DNA from: CAYLNM01 sp964385045
Lineage (GTDB): Bacteria; Planctomycetota; Phycisphaerae; Phycisphaerales; SM1A02
Assembly: GCA_964385045.1 (NCBI GenBank)
Contig: CAYLNM010000123.1
Coordinates: forward strand, 1-14,250
DNA length: 14,250 nucleotides
Direction of reading: 5' to 3'
Shown: piece by piece, positions 14,054 through 14,250 of the stretch
How the letters are laid out: each line of letters opens with the position of its first letter
Numbering within the stretch: position 1 is the stretch's first letter
Program-made: the position numbers and the translations under genes
The notes under the pieces: generated by a model
Told to the model about the DNA's origin: nothing
The model's database searches: none
What the model saw: the letters and a program-made list of their open reading frames with translations, nothing else

Positions 14054-14250
14054 TCGCGGGCCGCGAGCCCGGCGGTCCCTCGCCGCGACATCCCCGGGAG
14101 GGGCGCCCGGTGCTCGCCGGAGCCCATCCCACCCACCAGCGACGACGCGGAGGGCCCCGGGCCGCTCCGCGTCGTCGTGCGCGGGCGCGGCGGCGGTCGG
14201 TCGCGCGGCGGCGCGGCCCGGCCGGGCTCGGGCTCGGGGGCTCGGGGGCG
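14054..14250. other. Downstream spacer to the window edge
   Basis: The stretch after the secreted EF-hand gene holds a strong hairpin (14140-14177) and then GC-only sequence with simple repeats (for example CTCGGG units near 14227-14246). No gene start is recognisable before the window ends. Confidence 0.5.
14140..14177 (+). terminator. Strong hairpin downstream of the secreted EF-hand gene
   Basis: CGACGACGCGGAG and CTCCGCGTCGTCG form a perfect 13-bp stem around a 12-base loop that itself contains GGCC/GGCC symmetry. It lies 86 bases after the stop codon. Such a stem is very stable and probably ends the transcript, although no T tract follows. Confidence 0.5.

Overview
The window comes from a very GC-rich bacterial chromosome, with G/C strongly preferred at third codon positions. 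It most resembles a Phycisphaerae-like or other high-GC planctomycete. That placement is an inference from gene content (an ECF sigma factor next to EF-hand and Spy/CpxP-like secreted proteins, a Gram-negative style signal peptide, weak or absent Shine-Dalgarno sites); no rRNA or marker gene is present to prove it. All genes look like intact chromosomal genes. I saw no insertion sequence, phage gene, CRISPR array, tRNA or rRNA.

Layout. (1) 378-3412, plus strand: a two-component pair, a soluble three-PAS histidine kinase and a FixJ-like response regulator, overlapping by ATGA. (2) 3684-7645, plus strand: a housekeeping run of purE and purK (GTGA overlap, two consecutive steps of purine synthesis), then cysS (cysteinyl-tRNA synthetase) and a small membrane protein with a split four-cysteine zinc-ribbon-like motif. 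(3) 7726-8520, plus: an exonuclease III family AP endonuclease, convergent with (4) 8616-9332, minus: a SirB1/transglutaminase-like protein that may be transcribed without a leader. (5) 9479-11935, minus: an apparent operon of ECF sigma factor, zinc-less anti-sigma factor with one membrane segment, and a membrane-anchored protein with a Spy/CpxP-like helical domain and three canonical EF-hand loops; the last two overlap by GTGA. (6) Divergent from it across a 411-base spacer carrying four 12-bp tandem repeats lies 12347-14053, plus: a secreted helical protein with an EF-hand and internally repeated Spy-like segments, followed by a strong hairpin.

The most interesting part is 9479-14053. The order sigma / anti-sigma / periplasmic helical sensor resembles the logic of the Cnr (cobalt-nickel) system, in which a Spy/CpxP-like sensor controls an ECF sigma factor through its anti-sigma factor. 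Here the sensor candidate carries EF-hands, which suggests calcium or another divalent cation as the signal, and the divergent secreted EF-hand protein is a natural candidate target. This is a hypothesis from gene order and motifs only. The rest of the window is ordinary metabolism and signalling with some unusual local DNA features.
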